Assembly: GCA_039545355.1 (NCBI GenBank)
Contig: BCJJ01000002.1
Location: forward strand, 397,956 to 461,955
Reading direction: 5' to 3'
DNA from: Trichosporon coremiiforme
Lineage: Eukaryota; Basidiomycota; Tremellomycetes; Trichosporonales; Trichosporonaceae
DNA: 64,000 nucleotides
This document shows positions 1-10,429 of the stretch, in pieces (the first letter of the stretch is position 1; every line of letters begins with the position of its first letter). The notes under the pieces are model-generated. The model saw nothing but the letters and a program-made list of their open reading frames with translations, did no database searches and was not told where the DNA came from. Position numbers and translations under genes: made by a program.

Positions 1-836
1 CACGGTGGCGCGCCTGCCTTCTCTCAGCCGCCGACCCGCGCGAGCACACCAAACCAGGGCCGGTCGACGAACAGCAACGGCACGAATCCGACCAAGTTCT
101 ACAACCAGACCTCGCACTTCCTCTGGATCGGTGACCGGACGCGGCAGATTGACGGCGCGCACGTAGAGTACTTCCGCGGCATCGCTAATCCCATGTAAGC
201 TCGACCTCAAAGTTCATAAGAGCTGACATCAGCGGTATCAAGGTCGGACCGACTATGGACCCGCAGGAGCTCGTCCGTGTTCTTGACAGTGAGTCCCCCA
301 TCTCCCCCTTTCTCCGCTTGAGGTGCGTGTCAAAGCTGACCCCAGTCATTGACCCGGACCGTATCCCCGGAAAAGTCACCGTGATCGGGCGCTACGGCGC
401 GGACAAGGTCGAGCAGTACCTCCCCGCGCATATCGTGGCCGTCGCGGCCACCAACCACCAGGTTGTCTGGCAATGCGACGCGATGCACGGCAACACGCGC
501 ACGTCCAAGACGGACCCCAACTTGAAGACGCGCCTGTTCTCCGACATCGTGCTCGAGATCACACGTTCCCTGTCCATCCACGCTCAGCACGGCACGCACC
601 TCGGCGGCATTCACCTCGAACTGACTGGCGAAGTTAACGAGGAAGGGTACTCTGTCACCGAGTGTATTGGCGGCAGCATGGAGCTCGCCGACAAGGATCT
701 GGGCACGAATTACAGGACGCACTGCGACCCGAGGCTCAACTTTGAGCAGAGCCTCGATGTGGCATTCCTTGTTGCGGATTATCTCAAGGCGAGGAGGAGG
801 GGCGAGAAGCCCCGCGACCTCTTCAGCAACCAGTAG
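1..836 (+). CDS. Class II (plant-type) DAHP synthase, 3' part
   Basis: Catalyses the first shikimate step, phosphoenolpyruvate plus erythrose 4-phosphate to DAHP. The gene is cut by the window edge, so only its C-terminal part is here. Exons are 1-194, 233-288 and 346-836; both short introns have GT-AG ends and restore the frame. Spliced, the protein reads [20 protein letters not shown], then [13 protein letters not shown], then [23 protein letters not shown] and THCDPRLN. These are the class II signatures; the His of MHGN, the Glu of LELTGE and the Asp of CDPRLN match the family's metal ligands. About 30 residues at the left edge are Gly/Ser/Asn-rich and look like a lineage-specific insert. 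The best-known yeast enzymes, Aro3 and Aro4, are class I, so this is the other family. Upstream exons and start are not visible. Confidence 0.95.
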
Positions 837-1006
837 ACATGCACAGATACATATTATATTTTGCTATGGAGACTGATCTCGTTATCCTTGCTCGTTACTT
901 GTCGTCTGCAGTCATGTGGTCATGAACGTGGGGGTGAGGGTGGTGTAAGGGGTAGAGCATCATTGGAAGACGGCATCGCTGACGCGATCGAGACGCCGCT
1001 GCGCGG

Positions 1007-2327
1007 CTAGGCCATCACTAACACCCTCAGCGCATCTAGCGTCGCTTTAAAGTCTTGCTCCGACTCGATCGCCTCCTCGCACGCGCTGATGATACCGTTC
1101 CAGATCGCCTGGTTCTTGGCTTGCTCCATCTCGGCCGTCGCGTCCATTGCGGCCTGGCGTTCCGCCATTGTCCGCTCGATAAGCGCCTGCAATCTCGCCT
1201 CCTCCGCGCGCATGCCCGCCAGCCGCTCCTCGAGCTCACTACGCTGCGCACGTAAGCGGCCCAGTTCCTGCGCGAACTGGCTGTGCCCCTTGCCTAGGCT
1301 CAGGACGGGAGAGGAGTCGCTCCGCACCAGCTTGCTCGGCGGTCCGGAACTGGACACGGAGCGGGACGTGCCGATGGTAGAGGCGGATAACTTTGGCGGG
1401 CGCGGGGGCGTCAGATGGTTGAACGACGTGTCCGAGGCTAAACTGACGTCGAGGGCCGCGAGCGCCGATGCGTCCTCGGACAGCAGCGTCGACAGCGCAG
1501 GCGTATCCGGCACGCCCCGGCGGCGGACACGCTGAGGCGTGGAGGTCACCATGGACGTGGTGTGGAGATGGCGTGGCTGTGGCGGTGACGGCCGCGAGAC
1601 CTTCGGCGACGTCTTCGCGGATCCGGGTCCGTTGGCCGGAGTCGGACTCAGGCTGGATCGCGGTGACGGCGATGGCACAGCGGAGACACAAGCTGACGTT
1701 AGCTTACGAGCCCGAACCCAGTTAGCTACGCACGATGAGTTTTCATGCGCTCCGCAGCGAGCGGCTCGAGCTTGCTCGCCACTCGTGAAGCAACGCTCGA
1801 CGATCGCGTCACGCCCATGGCCGCTTCGGCTGTCGAGACAGATGCCGACTGCCGCTTGTGGCTTCGCACCGGCCGTTTCGGCGGCGTCTGTGTCGGCGGC
1901 GTCGCCGAGTTCTGCTGTCAGCTGGGCTGCACACAATGCAGCATAAACCTACTGTTCGCCGGATGGTGGAAGACTGCGCGACGATGCGCTTCGCATTGTT
2001 GAGGGCGACATTCTGGCTCGACGCGGACGGTGCTATCGTGCCCGACGAGTGGGAAGGGCGCAGCGAGCGTCCGGCGGTTGTTGTTGAGGTGGCCGAGAGC
2101 GCAGCCGACTCCGTGCTGGCAGTCGGTCCATGCTTGCTCTGTGTTTTGGCACGGGTGCTGCGGGTAGACTGCGAGACTTGGGAGACTTGTGACGGTGTCG
2201 TCGTCACTGTCTGGGGGGCCGGGACCGGGATCTTGCCGCCAGCTAACGCTGCTAAACCTGACTTGACAGACCGCGACCCCCGGGTTGCGGCCAGAGATGT
2301 GGACCGAGGAAGACGCGATTCCGTCAT
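1007..2327 (-). CDS. Hypothetical Ser/Pro-rich protein with C-terminal coiled coil
   Basis: I do not recognise this protein. The model has three exons, 2327-1953, 1914-1734 and 1692-1007, split by introns of 38 and 41 nt with GTAGGT and GTGCGT donors, and encodes 413 residues. Residues 1-300 are low-complexity Ser/Thr/Pro/Ala and look disordered. The last ~90 residues are rich in Glu, Arg, Ala and Gln with heptad-like spacing (LGRLRAQRSELEERLAGMRA onwards), so a coiled coil is likely. The start is the first ATG of the open frame, preceded by a pyrimidine-rich leader on its own strand. It converges on the DAHP synthase gene with only about 170 nt between stops. A cytoskeletal or scaffold role would be a guess. 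Confidence 0.7.
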
Positions 2328-4193
2328 CGTACGGGATCCGGAGGGAGTAGGGGTCGCGGCAAGGTGGCCTGTGCCTGGTGGTCTGAGGTGAGTCGGAAAG
2401 TGGAAAGGACAAAGGAAGATAAGGAGAAAGAGTGTGCGTGCGGGAGGTCGTTGATGAAAGGAGCGAAGGAAGAATCAAGTTTTGTGTGTGTGTGCTGATG
2501 GTCAAAGATGACGACGATTGCGAATGGCGGTCTAGTGTTTGTCGACTTTTGGGACTAGTGACGGACGGATGCGCCCTGTGCTGCATGCGCTCACCGTGAT
2601 TGCTCGATGCGGATCGCGATCGCCGACACTGCCCTGTCTGCGATCTTGAGTACCATTGTGCACCACTGCGAGAGTTACGCTGATCAGGTCAGCCATCGGA
2701 GAGGTGACGTCGGGTGTGCGAAGCGTCGAGGAGCAGACTGATAGGTGCATGGTTATCAGAGTTCTTATCAGTCGGCGAGCGGTCGATCGCTTGGTCCTGG
2801 TGGACGAGAGACGGACCGACCACGGGACGGAGCGCGCGCGTTGTATGACGCGTCATGGTGGATGCGGCATGCGTGCGCAGCAACGGGGACCGGGCTGAGA
2901 CCTGTATGTAGGGTGCGGGCAGGGCATAGCGCGGATACCAAACGAATTCAGCGTCAAGGTTCGACACCCAAGGGCCCGATGCGAGTAGGTTCTGCAGGTT
3001 CTGCAGGCTCTGCAGGCTCTGCAGGCTCAGTCTTTAAGCTCCGGCGCGCTGCATGCTGGCTCTCGTGCCTGCAAGTCAACAGTTGAGATGCCAAGAGATG
3101 CCACGAGAGAACCGCGTGGTGCGTGCGGTCCAGGCGTAGATCCGCAGTGAATGTATGGCCGGCCCCGCTCTGGGCTTTGGACTACTCTGATCGCGTATGA
3201 TCAGCCGGAGCAGGATCCTGAAGCAGACGACCTCCCGTCTGCGCTGAACCCTGGTGTATCACAACTTTACCGCGGTCTCCTTGTTCGCTGCCCTTAGCGC
3301 TGCACACGGCACAGACTCTTTAGGAATCTTCGCCCCTCGGCCTCCCTCGGCCTCCCTCGAACGCACGCACCAAAGCACCTGTGCACCGCGCCGGACGCTT
3401 CCTAGCGCCGTCTCGAGTCCTGCCCTAGTCCTGCAAGTCCTGGCCGTTCCTGCAATCCTGCGACTGGATCCTGCATTTCCTATACGTTCCTCCCACCATC
3501 ATTCACTAGTCTTCGTCAACAACGACCGACCGTTATTGCTGCGACCCGCTCCCAACTGGCCATTCGCGAACCGCTGTAACCCCCGTACCGCCTACCGCTG
3601 CCCCGCGCGGCAAAGTCAACGGTCCTCTTATACTCGATTCCGCCTGCCCTTCTCCTTGCTCTTTGCTCCTTGCCGGCGCGACTTAGGCCACCGCCCCCTT
3701 CCCCGCGCTGCACCGCGCTTCGCATTCCCATCCCACCCTTCCTCTACGTCTTCTGTCCTTCGCATACCCCTACTCGCAACTGCACACCCCCACCTGCGAC
3801 GCCAACAACGCCAAGCGAAGCATCGGCACACCTTGCTCTATATTCACACCACCCGCTTGGCGCAGCCAACATCCTTCATTGTCTCCAAAACTCTCCCGGC
3901 TCGCCCCCGTCCCGCAACGCACGCAATCTCTTCCCCAGGAGGGGCAACAACGTCCCCGTCGTTCGCTGTGTTCGATCTTGCCCATGCGCTTCTAGCCCCC
4001 TTCGCCCCATTGCCTTCCTCCTTCGATTCAAACACCTCGCTGTCTTCCTGTTGGCTGCTTTGTCAACTGCGCCATTTGTGCCCACTTCAGCGTCGACTCT
4101 CTTTCTCAGCGACCAGCACCGACCGCCTGTAAACTTTTACTTGCTGCACCAGGCTAGGCTTCGTCGTCAGTCCGGCTTCGGACGTCATCAGCC
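2328..4193. other. Intergenic leader region, no gene supported
   Basis: This holds the divergent upstream regions of the coiled-coil gene (-) and the 1,238-residue gene (+). The right half (about 3.3-4.19 kb) is strongly pyrimidine-rich on the + strand, as expected of a fungal promoter and 5' leader. It contains a small tandem repeat at 2991-3026. A 292-codon open frame here has the composition of an untranslated CT-rich leader, not of a protein. Confidence 0.6.
2991..3026 (+). repeat. Minisatellite, four copies of TCTGCAGGY
   Basis: Four head-to-tail copies of a 9-nt unit are visible (the first ends GGT, the next three GGC). Looser TCCTGC-type motifs recur at about 3418-3480. No function is apparent. 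Confidence 0.85.
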
Positions 4194-7100
4194 ATGGTCT
4201 TCTTTCCGCCCCGCGAGATCGTTGCGGCTCTGATCACACCCGGTGTGACAATGGATTACGCGGCGGACATCATTGAAGAACATGTGCTGCACCGCCGAGC
4301 CAAGGGTGACTCCCTCATCGACGTCTCCAACACTATGAACCAGATCGAAAAACGGGTACGTCTGAGCAGTGTGTGTGCTTCGTTCCCAGCTGACAGGACA
4401 GGTTCCTCGTGCTGCGCCAGCCGTGCGCCAGGCACAGTACATTACCAACATACCGCCGCCGTGCGAGTTGACTCCTCCCCCGACACCAGCAGGACACCCC
4501 GCTTCTACATCGACGACGACTCTTCTGCGGTACCTGACGTCCGAGCCAACTCCGTCGATCCAGCGAGCTCGTGAGGCGGTTCTCGAGTATGTCCTGAACC
4601 GCGAGGCACGGCTCCGAGAGAAGAAGCCGGGACGAGGAGGCAAGGGAACGTTGGGTCGTGAAGGCTTCGAAGAGATCGCCGCTAGTCTCGCAGAGGTAGA
4701 AGATGGTCTTAGAGGCACCGGCATTCTAGCGGAGAAGGGTGTCGTCCGAGATCACTTTGTCCCGGACGATGAATTAGACGGCGCGCGTCAACTGGGCCTT
4801 GCCCTCGTGCTGTCCCTCCGAATGCTTCTGTCGTACTTCACGCTTCCCGACCTCGCTCGACAGATCCTGGCACTGCCTCCCAGTGACGCAGAGCGAACAC
4901 TGGTGCAACATATCCGCCGTCGCGTCGCGGGCGAAGGGCGGTACGCCGTTGCCCGCGAATTAGAGTATGTGGAAAGTCTGGTGGGTCGCCCTTGATTTGC
5001 TGCGCACTGATCGAGCTAACGATTCCAGACACTCAGTCGACGACCGGCCCTGCGCCCAGCGTTCCGCTCTGCTCGCGCCAGGACTCTCCTTCCGACGCAG
5101 ATCCTTTACCCCATCGCGCTTCCCGCTCCTTCAAAGTCAAGCTGCATCAAGCTGCTGACTTCGTTCATTAAGGATATCGAGCTCGGCGGCCCCGGTGCTG
5201 CCATTGCGTACACCGGGAATGGATCAAACGTCCCGTCGGGTATGGAGAGGAATGGCTTCGGCGCTAGAAAGAGAAGCCCCAGGATGTCCGACACACCGCT
5301 TGCACCGAGCCCGGCGACCTCGCCTGTTGGGAGCATGGCGCAGCTGCCGAAGGACCACAACCCGATCGAGGCTTATGCTCTCGAGTTGCTCTCGGAGTAC
5401 ATCACTCGCGAGAAGAGGGAGTACATGTTCAAGTACCGATGGGCCAAGTCCGGTCGGGAGCAGCTTGGAAAGGACCTCGGCGACATTGAGGCTGCCGTCT
5501 GCCTCGTCGGCAAGAATACCGCTTCAAAGCATGCCCCCACGTTGCTGCCGATCTTCCTTGAGCTGCGTCGAACATTCGCCCTTCCCGTCTCGCCACTTCC
5601 CCGCGCAATTGTTGACCCCTACTACGATGTGCTTCCTGAGCGTCCGGACCCTGACTCGATTCCTTTGCGGGAGCCGACGGTCAGTAGCATCACGGCGTCG
5701 CTGTACGTCAACCCTCGCCTTGATGACGCTGCCGCTCTGAACGTCATCGAAGAGCTGCTGGAGAGCGAGCGAGAGAAGGGCGTGAATGCCAACGTCAGCG
5801 AGGAGAAGACCATCTCATGGCTCTACGGTCAGATCGACCAGATTGAGAAGAGGGTAAGCTTCGGCCGCTGCGTACCTTCAGCTAACCACAGTTTCCCGAT
5901 GGCTCGTACCTAACTGTGTTCGAACATGCACGCTACCTGGCCGCTCACCCTCGAGTGATGGCCGACGCCGACACCCAGGGTGCGCTCCCGGCGAAGAAGC
6001 GCGAAGAGGAAGAGCCTCTCCGACCAGATTCGCGCAGCTTGGCTCATCGCCGTGCCAAGTCCACCGCCAACCCGCTTACTGCCAATGATGACTTTGGACC
6101 GAACAACGACATGGCTCCGCCCCGTGGTTTGCATAGGACCCACTCACGGTCGGCGAGCATGCCCTTGCGCGTCAGCACCAGCAGCGGCTACTCTTCGCAT
6201 TCATCCAAGCAATCTTCTTATGACATTAGCTCCCCTAGCCCGGTTGTCGCTGTGGCGTCCCCGCGCGACGAGCCCCCTCCCCTGGAAGCTTCGCCGGCGG
6301 ACAATGTCGAGAAGATTGCCTCTGACGGTGACTCGGATTCTGTTGATTCTGAGTTTGCGCGCAAGGTCGCTCCGTTCCCACAAGTCACCACCCCCGCTTC
6401 CCCGCAATCTCCCGGTGCTCCCATCCGCACGGAGATCTCGGGCAGGAAGCCCCTGCTCACGTTGGACCTTGACAGCCCGACGAAGACGACCGACGGCGGA
6501 TGGTGGGACGTCTTGACGTCTCCTGCGAGACTCCCCAGTGAGCACACCAGCACGCCCATGAAGATGCCTGCCAGCGAGCCGAAGCAGACTATTAGCGAGT
6601 TTGGAACTCCGATCAAAATGCTCGATTTTGACAAGACCAAGACGATCACCGAGTCGCCCCGCGATCGTGAAGAGCCGGACGAGCGTCCCATGTCCGACCA
6701 GTCGATCTACGCCCCGTTGACTGGTGCCCACTTAGAGGCTTTACGCAAGCTTGATCCGTCCGCTGCTCCTTCCGTGGGGCAGGCGCCCAGCGCCGATGCC
6801 ATGCCGTCGTCGCCCATTGACATCACTGCCCCGGGTATGCTCCTGAACCTGGGTGGCACGGGTCGCCGTTCTGGCGCGTCCACTCCGACCAGCGGTACAC
6901 CGGTCACGCCAACGTTCAGTCGCTCCAGTGGAGGGCTTGGGCACTCGGCTCCCCGGAGCCCTACTTTGCCGACGCCGACTCTGGACCAGCTCATCTCGGA
7001 GGAGGACGACCTTGCGCGCGGCCCTCCGATGTTCGCGTCCGTCAACCGACCCAAGCCGGCCTACGCGCAGCACGGCAAGACCATGTCGCAAGGCTCAACG

Positions 7101-8042
7101 ATGTCCCAGGCTTCGGTTGGCTCCAGTCAGCACGGCAAGAGCATGTCCCAAGGTTCCAACGGTCCTCCCTCCAGCATGCGCATGCTCAACGGTGCCGGAG
7201 TACCTGACAGTCATGGTGCGTCGGGTCCCCACCGGCGCACCTCCAGCGGTGCTCCCCACTCCAGCACTCTGCCGGGTGTTCAGTCGCAGACCCTCCCTGC
7301 CAGGCGTGCCTCAGGTGCCCGACCGCCGCCGGTGCCAGTCATGATCGATCGGCCAAATTTCCCTTCGTCGTCGAACAGCTCGCCGATGCCGTCGCCCACT
7401 GTTGCTGTCACTCCCCGCACGTCCGAGGCCACTATTCCAGTCTCGCCCGACGCTCAGTCACAGTACGGCTCGTACAACTCACTGCTGCCTGCGAACCGTC
7501 CGAATCCCTTGAACCTGGATCGCACGAGTGCGTCGCTTGGCGCCTCGTCGCCGCTCGCCTCGCCCACGGTACCGGTCATGCCCGCTGCAGCCGCCGAGCA
7601 GCGGCACTCCAAGTCGCGCCTCGGCAGCTTCGGGCGCAGCGTCGCCAAGGCCGTCTCCGGAACGGCTGCTAGGGACAGCCACAAGCCCATGGAGCGCGAG
7701 TACACGTACCAGAAGCGCGAGTACCAGGTTGTGCCTCCTCTACAGCCAAAGCACCTCACGCAGCAGGCTCAACCCACCTCATACGCCCATCAGCCGGCCC
7801 CTCCGGCGCATCATCAACCTGCTCATCACTCCCAGCCGAGCCACCACGCCCTCCCTCCGCAGCCAAAGCCGCTCCAGCCGCCCGCGCACCCGGCACAGCG
7901 GCCGCTCCAGCCGATCAGCCCGATGCCGGACGCCAACGCGCCTCCACTTCGTAACGGGCGCGGGTCGCAGGTGGACAACAGCCCCGCCAAGTGGAACAAG
8001 GCCATGGTCGCGGGCATCATGGGACCGCCGGCTGAGCGTTAG
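4194..8042 (+). CDS. Hypothetical 1,238-residue protein with internal helical repeats and disordered tail
   Basis: Not recognised. Four exons fit: 4194-4355, 4402-4980, 5029-5853 and 5892-8042, all in phase 0. The N-terminal ~550 residues hold four degenerate repeats. Each has a helix of the type aliphatic-Glu-x-aliphatic-Leu-x-Arg-Glu followed 15-30 residues later by a second helix with a D/E-I-E motif; examples are AADIIEEHVLHRR, AREAVLEYVLNREAR, AYALELLSEYITREKRE and ALNVIEELLESEREK. Two of these end in the near-identical QIEKR-[VF]-P. After FPDGSYLTVFEHARYLAAHP the protein becomes Ser/Pro-rich and, near the end, His/Gln/Pro-rich. No membrane segment or catalytic motif is seen. The start is the first ATG after a pyrimidine-rich leader. 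The repeats suggest a protein-binding scaffold; that is inference. Confidence 0.85.
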
Positions 8043-8590
8043 TGAGACTGAAGTGAGTCCGCAAGTCGGACGAAGGTCGAGCGACAGTGTGCCAGTGCTC
8101 CAAGCCTCGTCATAGAAACAACCCATGTCTGTCTGTCCGTCCATTGTAAACCAGCACACCCAAGCACAAGTCACGTCTGTAGAGATTACCAATTTTTACC
8201 ATACAGTATTCCGTTCTCGTCAAGTTATGCATCGTTGTACAATTAGCGAACGATCGCGAGCTGAGCAGAGCTGTATGTGGTGAGGCAAAATCGGCATGCG
8301 GGCTGACCGGCGATCCCGCGAGGGCCGTGGGTTTGCCGATCACCCAGGCTCGCGTCTCTCGGGCCTGACGTGCGGGTCAGTCACGACTCATTGGTTTCGG
8401 CCCCGCCAAAGCAGTACCCGCATCCCCTCCACCCCGCATTTCTCGTTTCGAGATCACAAACCATTACATGCCTATTTCGCCTGTCGCTGCACGTCATCTC
8501 CTCCGCCCAACGACACAGCTTGCGCACATTTACCGCAAGCACCCCCTACGACCCCTAGCGCCCAGAGTAAAACCCGTGACCATAAACCAC
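8043..8590. other. Intergenic, no gene seen
   Basis: 3' flank of the 1,238-residue gene and leader of chorismate mutase. The last ~200 nt are pyrimidine-rich on the + strand. An in-frame ATG at 8468 would add 41 residues to chorismate mutase, but the downstream ATG fits the family length better. Confidence 0.5.
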
Positions 8591-10011
8591 ATGAACCTCA
8601 CGACCGGCGCGAGCGCCGACCAGATTCTGAGTCTGGACAATATCCGCTCGCAACTCATTCGGCTCGAGGACACTATCATCTTTTGTGAGTGAAATGGGCG
8701 TCGAGCGTAATGAGGGCGGCCCGCCCCTTTCCCCAACTGTCTATCCCTTCGGCCGCTCCTCCGCCGAGCTGCTGAGAGCTGCAGGACCCAAAGCCCCAAC
8801 TGCTCGCCGACCCCAGCCTTCAGACACGCGATGGGCAGCCGAACGAAGACTCAAGCTGTCTCTGCGGGATAGACCGTGTCTATCTGGTGAATGACTGGCT
8901 CAGAGCAGAGCATGGAGGAGAAAGGGGTTGGGGCAGAAGATATACGGCTCACCTCGTCATGGCCGGCTCACGCCGGCTCGCCCAAGTCTCGCTAACCCCA
9001 GTGCTCATCGAACGCGCCCAGTTCGCCCTGAACAAGAAGATCTACGATCCGCAGGGCTTCAAGGACCAGATCGATTTTGAGGGATCATGGCTTGACTGGT
9101 TCCTCTTCGAGACGGAGTCTTTCCACGCCAAGGCGAGGCGGTTCACTAGGTGAGTTGGCCGAGCGAGGATCTGTGCTCTGCGAGAATCGATGAGCAGGTA
9201 GCTATGAAGGAGGCGGGGGAGGCGATGGAGGGGAGAAGCTCGGAGCTGCAGCGACCTCGGCTGAGGCGAGAGGGGACGAGGGAACTGGTGCTGGAACAGG
9301 ATGGAGAGTGGCAGACAACAGATGGACAGAGACCGTACTGACCCCAGCCCCGACGAGCACCCCTTCACGCCGATGGAGAAGCTGCCCGCGCCCATAATCG
9401 CAGCGCAAGAGTTCCCCCATCTCCTGCACGAGCCGTCCGCCCTGCACCCGTCGACGAACGTGAACAAGCGCATCCTCGACTTCTACATCAACCACATCGT
9501 GCCGGGCATCACCGAGATTCCCCCAGGCTCGCCAAAGACGTCTCGCCGTCTCTCGGCGTCGGGCTCAAACCCCCTCGATGACGGCAACTACGGCAGCGCG
9601 GCGACGCGCGACGTCGAGGTGCTTCAGGCGCTGAGCCGCCGTATCCATTTCGGCATGTTCGTGTCCGAGTCCAAGTTCCGCAGTGCGCCCGCCGACTTCA
9701 TCCCGCACATCCTCGCGCAGCCCCCGAACACGGCCGAGCTCGAGAAGCTCATCACCAAGCCTGAAGTTGAGCGCAAGCTCCTCGTTAGGCTGGGCAACAA
9801 GGCGCGCGTGTACGGGTGCGAGATGGACGCGAACGGGCACGTCATTCCCGATGACAGCATGCGCAAGATTGACATTGAGCAGGTCGTCAGGCTTTACCGC
9901 GACTGGGTCATTCCCCTCACCAAGGACGTCGAGGTCGATTACCTCGTCCACCGCCTCGATGGCGTGCCCCAGGAGCAGATCGACCGGTGGATGAAGACCA
10001 ACAAGTACTAA
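8591..10011 (+). CDS. ARO7: Chorismate mutase
   Basis: Converts chorismate to prephenate, the committed step to phenylalanine and tyrosine. Exons 8591-8684, 9002-9149 and 9348-10011 give 301 residues; the first intron (317 nt) is long for this window. The all-helical AroQ fungal-type fold is shown by [17 protein letters not shown] at the N terminus, [10 protein letters not shown], the R-x-F-x-SPDEHPF junction rebuilt across intron 2, [47 protein letters not shown] and [17 protein letters not shown]. The protein is longer than the ~256 residues of yeast Aro7, partly from a Ser/Gly insert near [12 protein letters not shown]. The start at 8591 gives an N terminus similar in length to Aro7. It shares strand and neighbourhood with the DAHP synthase gene and converges on tricalbin. 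Confidence 0.96.
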
Positions 10012-10186
10012 ATAGAGAGATACATGCAGAAGTTGAACACTGCGGAGAGCGCGGAGAGCTGAGCGAAGCGAAGCTCGCGTCCAGACAGGACAAATCGTAC
10101 TGGCACTGAAGACTGACTGCTCGCTGAACGTCCGGGACATAACTCCATAACATGAACTCTACCGATGCAGACACGTGTATGAACTC

Positions 10187-10214
10187 CTCTGCGCTCTCTC
10201 AAGAGAGCGCAGAG
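10187..10214. terminator. Perfect 12-bp stem-loop between convergent ARO7 and tricalbin
   Basis: CTCTGCGCTCTC is followed by the loop TCAA and then its exact complement. It lies about 175 nt past the ARO7 stop and 215 nt past the tricalbin stop, so it would be transcribed from either side. A role in 3'-end formation is inference. Confidence 0.45.
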
Positions 10215-10429
10215 AGCAGGCAGAACTAATGAAGAAGAAGAGGTATAAAACTGGTACGTATGTAAAGAAAACTATGTAAAGAAATATCGACGCGACTCTG
10301 CTTTTAGGTATATCTTCTCACTTGCTGTAACTACTACATTTTCGACACACACTCGCTCAGTGGCGGAGAGCGGGGAGGCGAGCTCACTCTACTCGCTGCG
10401 CTCGCTGGCTCGCTCAGGCTCGCCTGTGC

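Noticed and set aside
3254..4132. 292-codon open frame on the + strand
   Set aside because: It lies in the pyrimidine-rich leader just before the 1,238-residue gene; the composition (Pro, Ser, Arg, Leu, His) is that of translated CT-rich UTR, with no domain.
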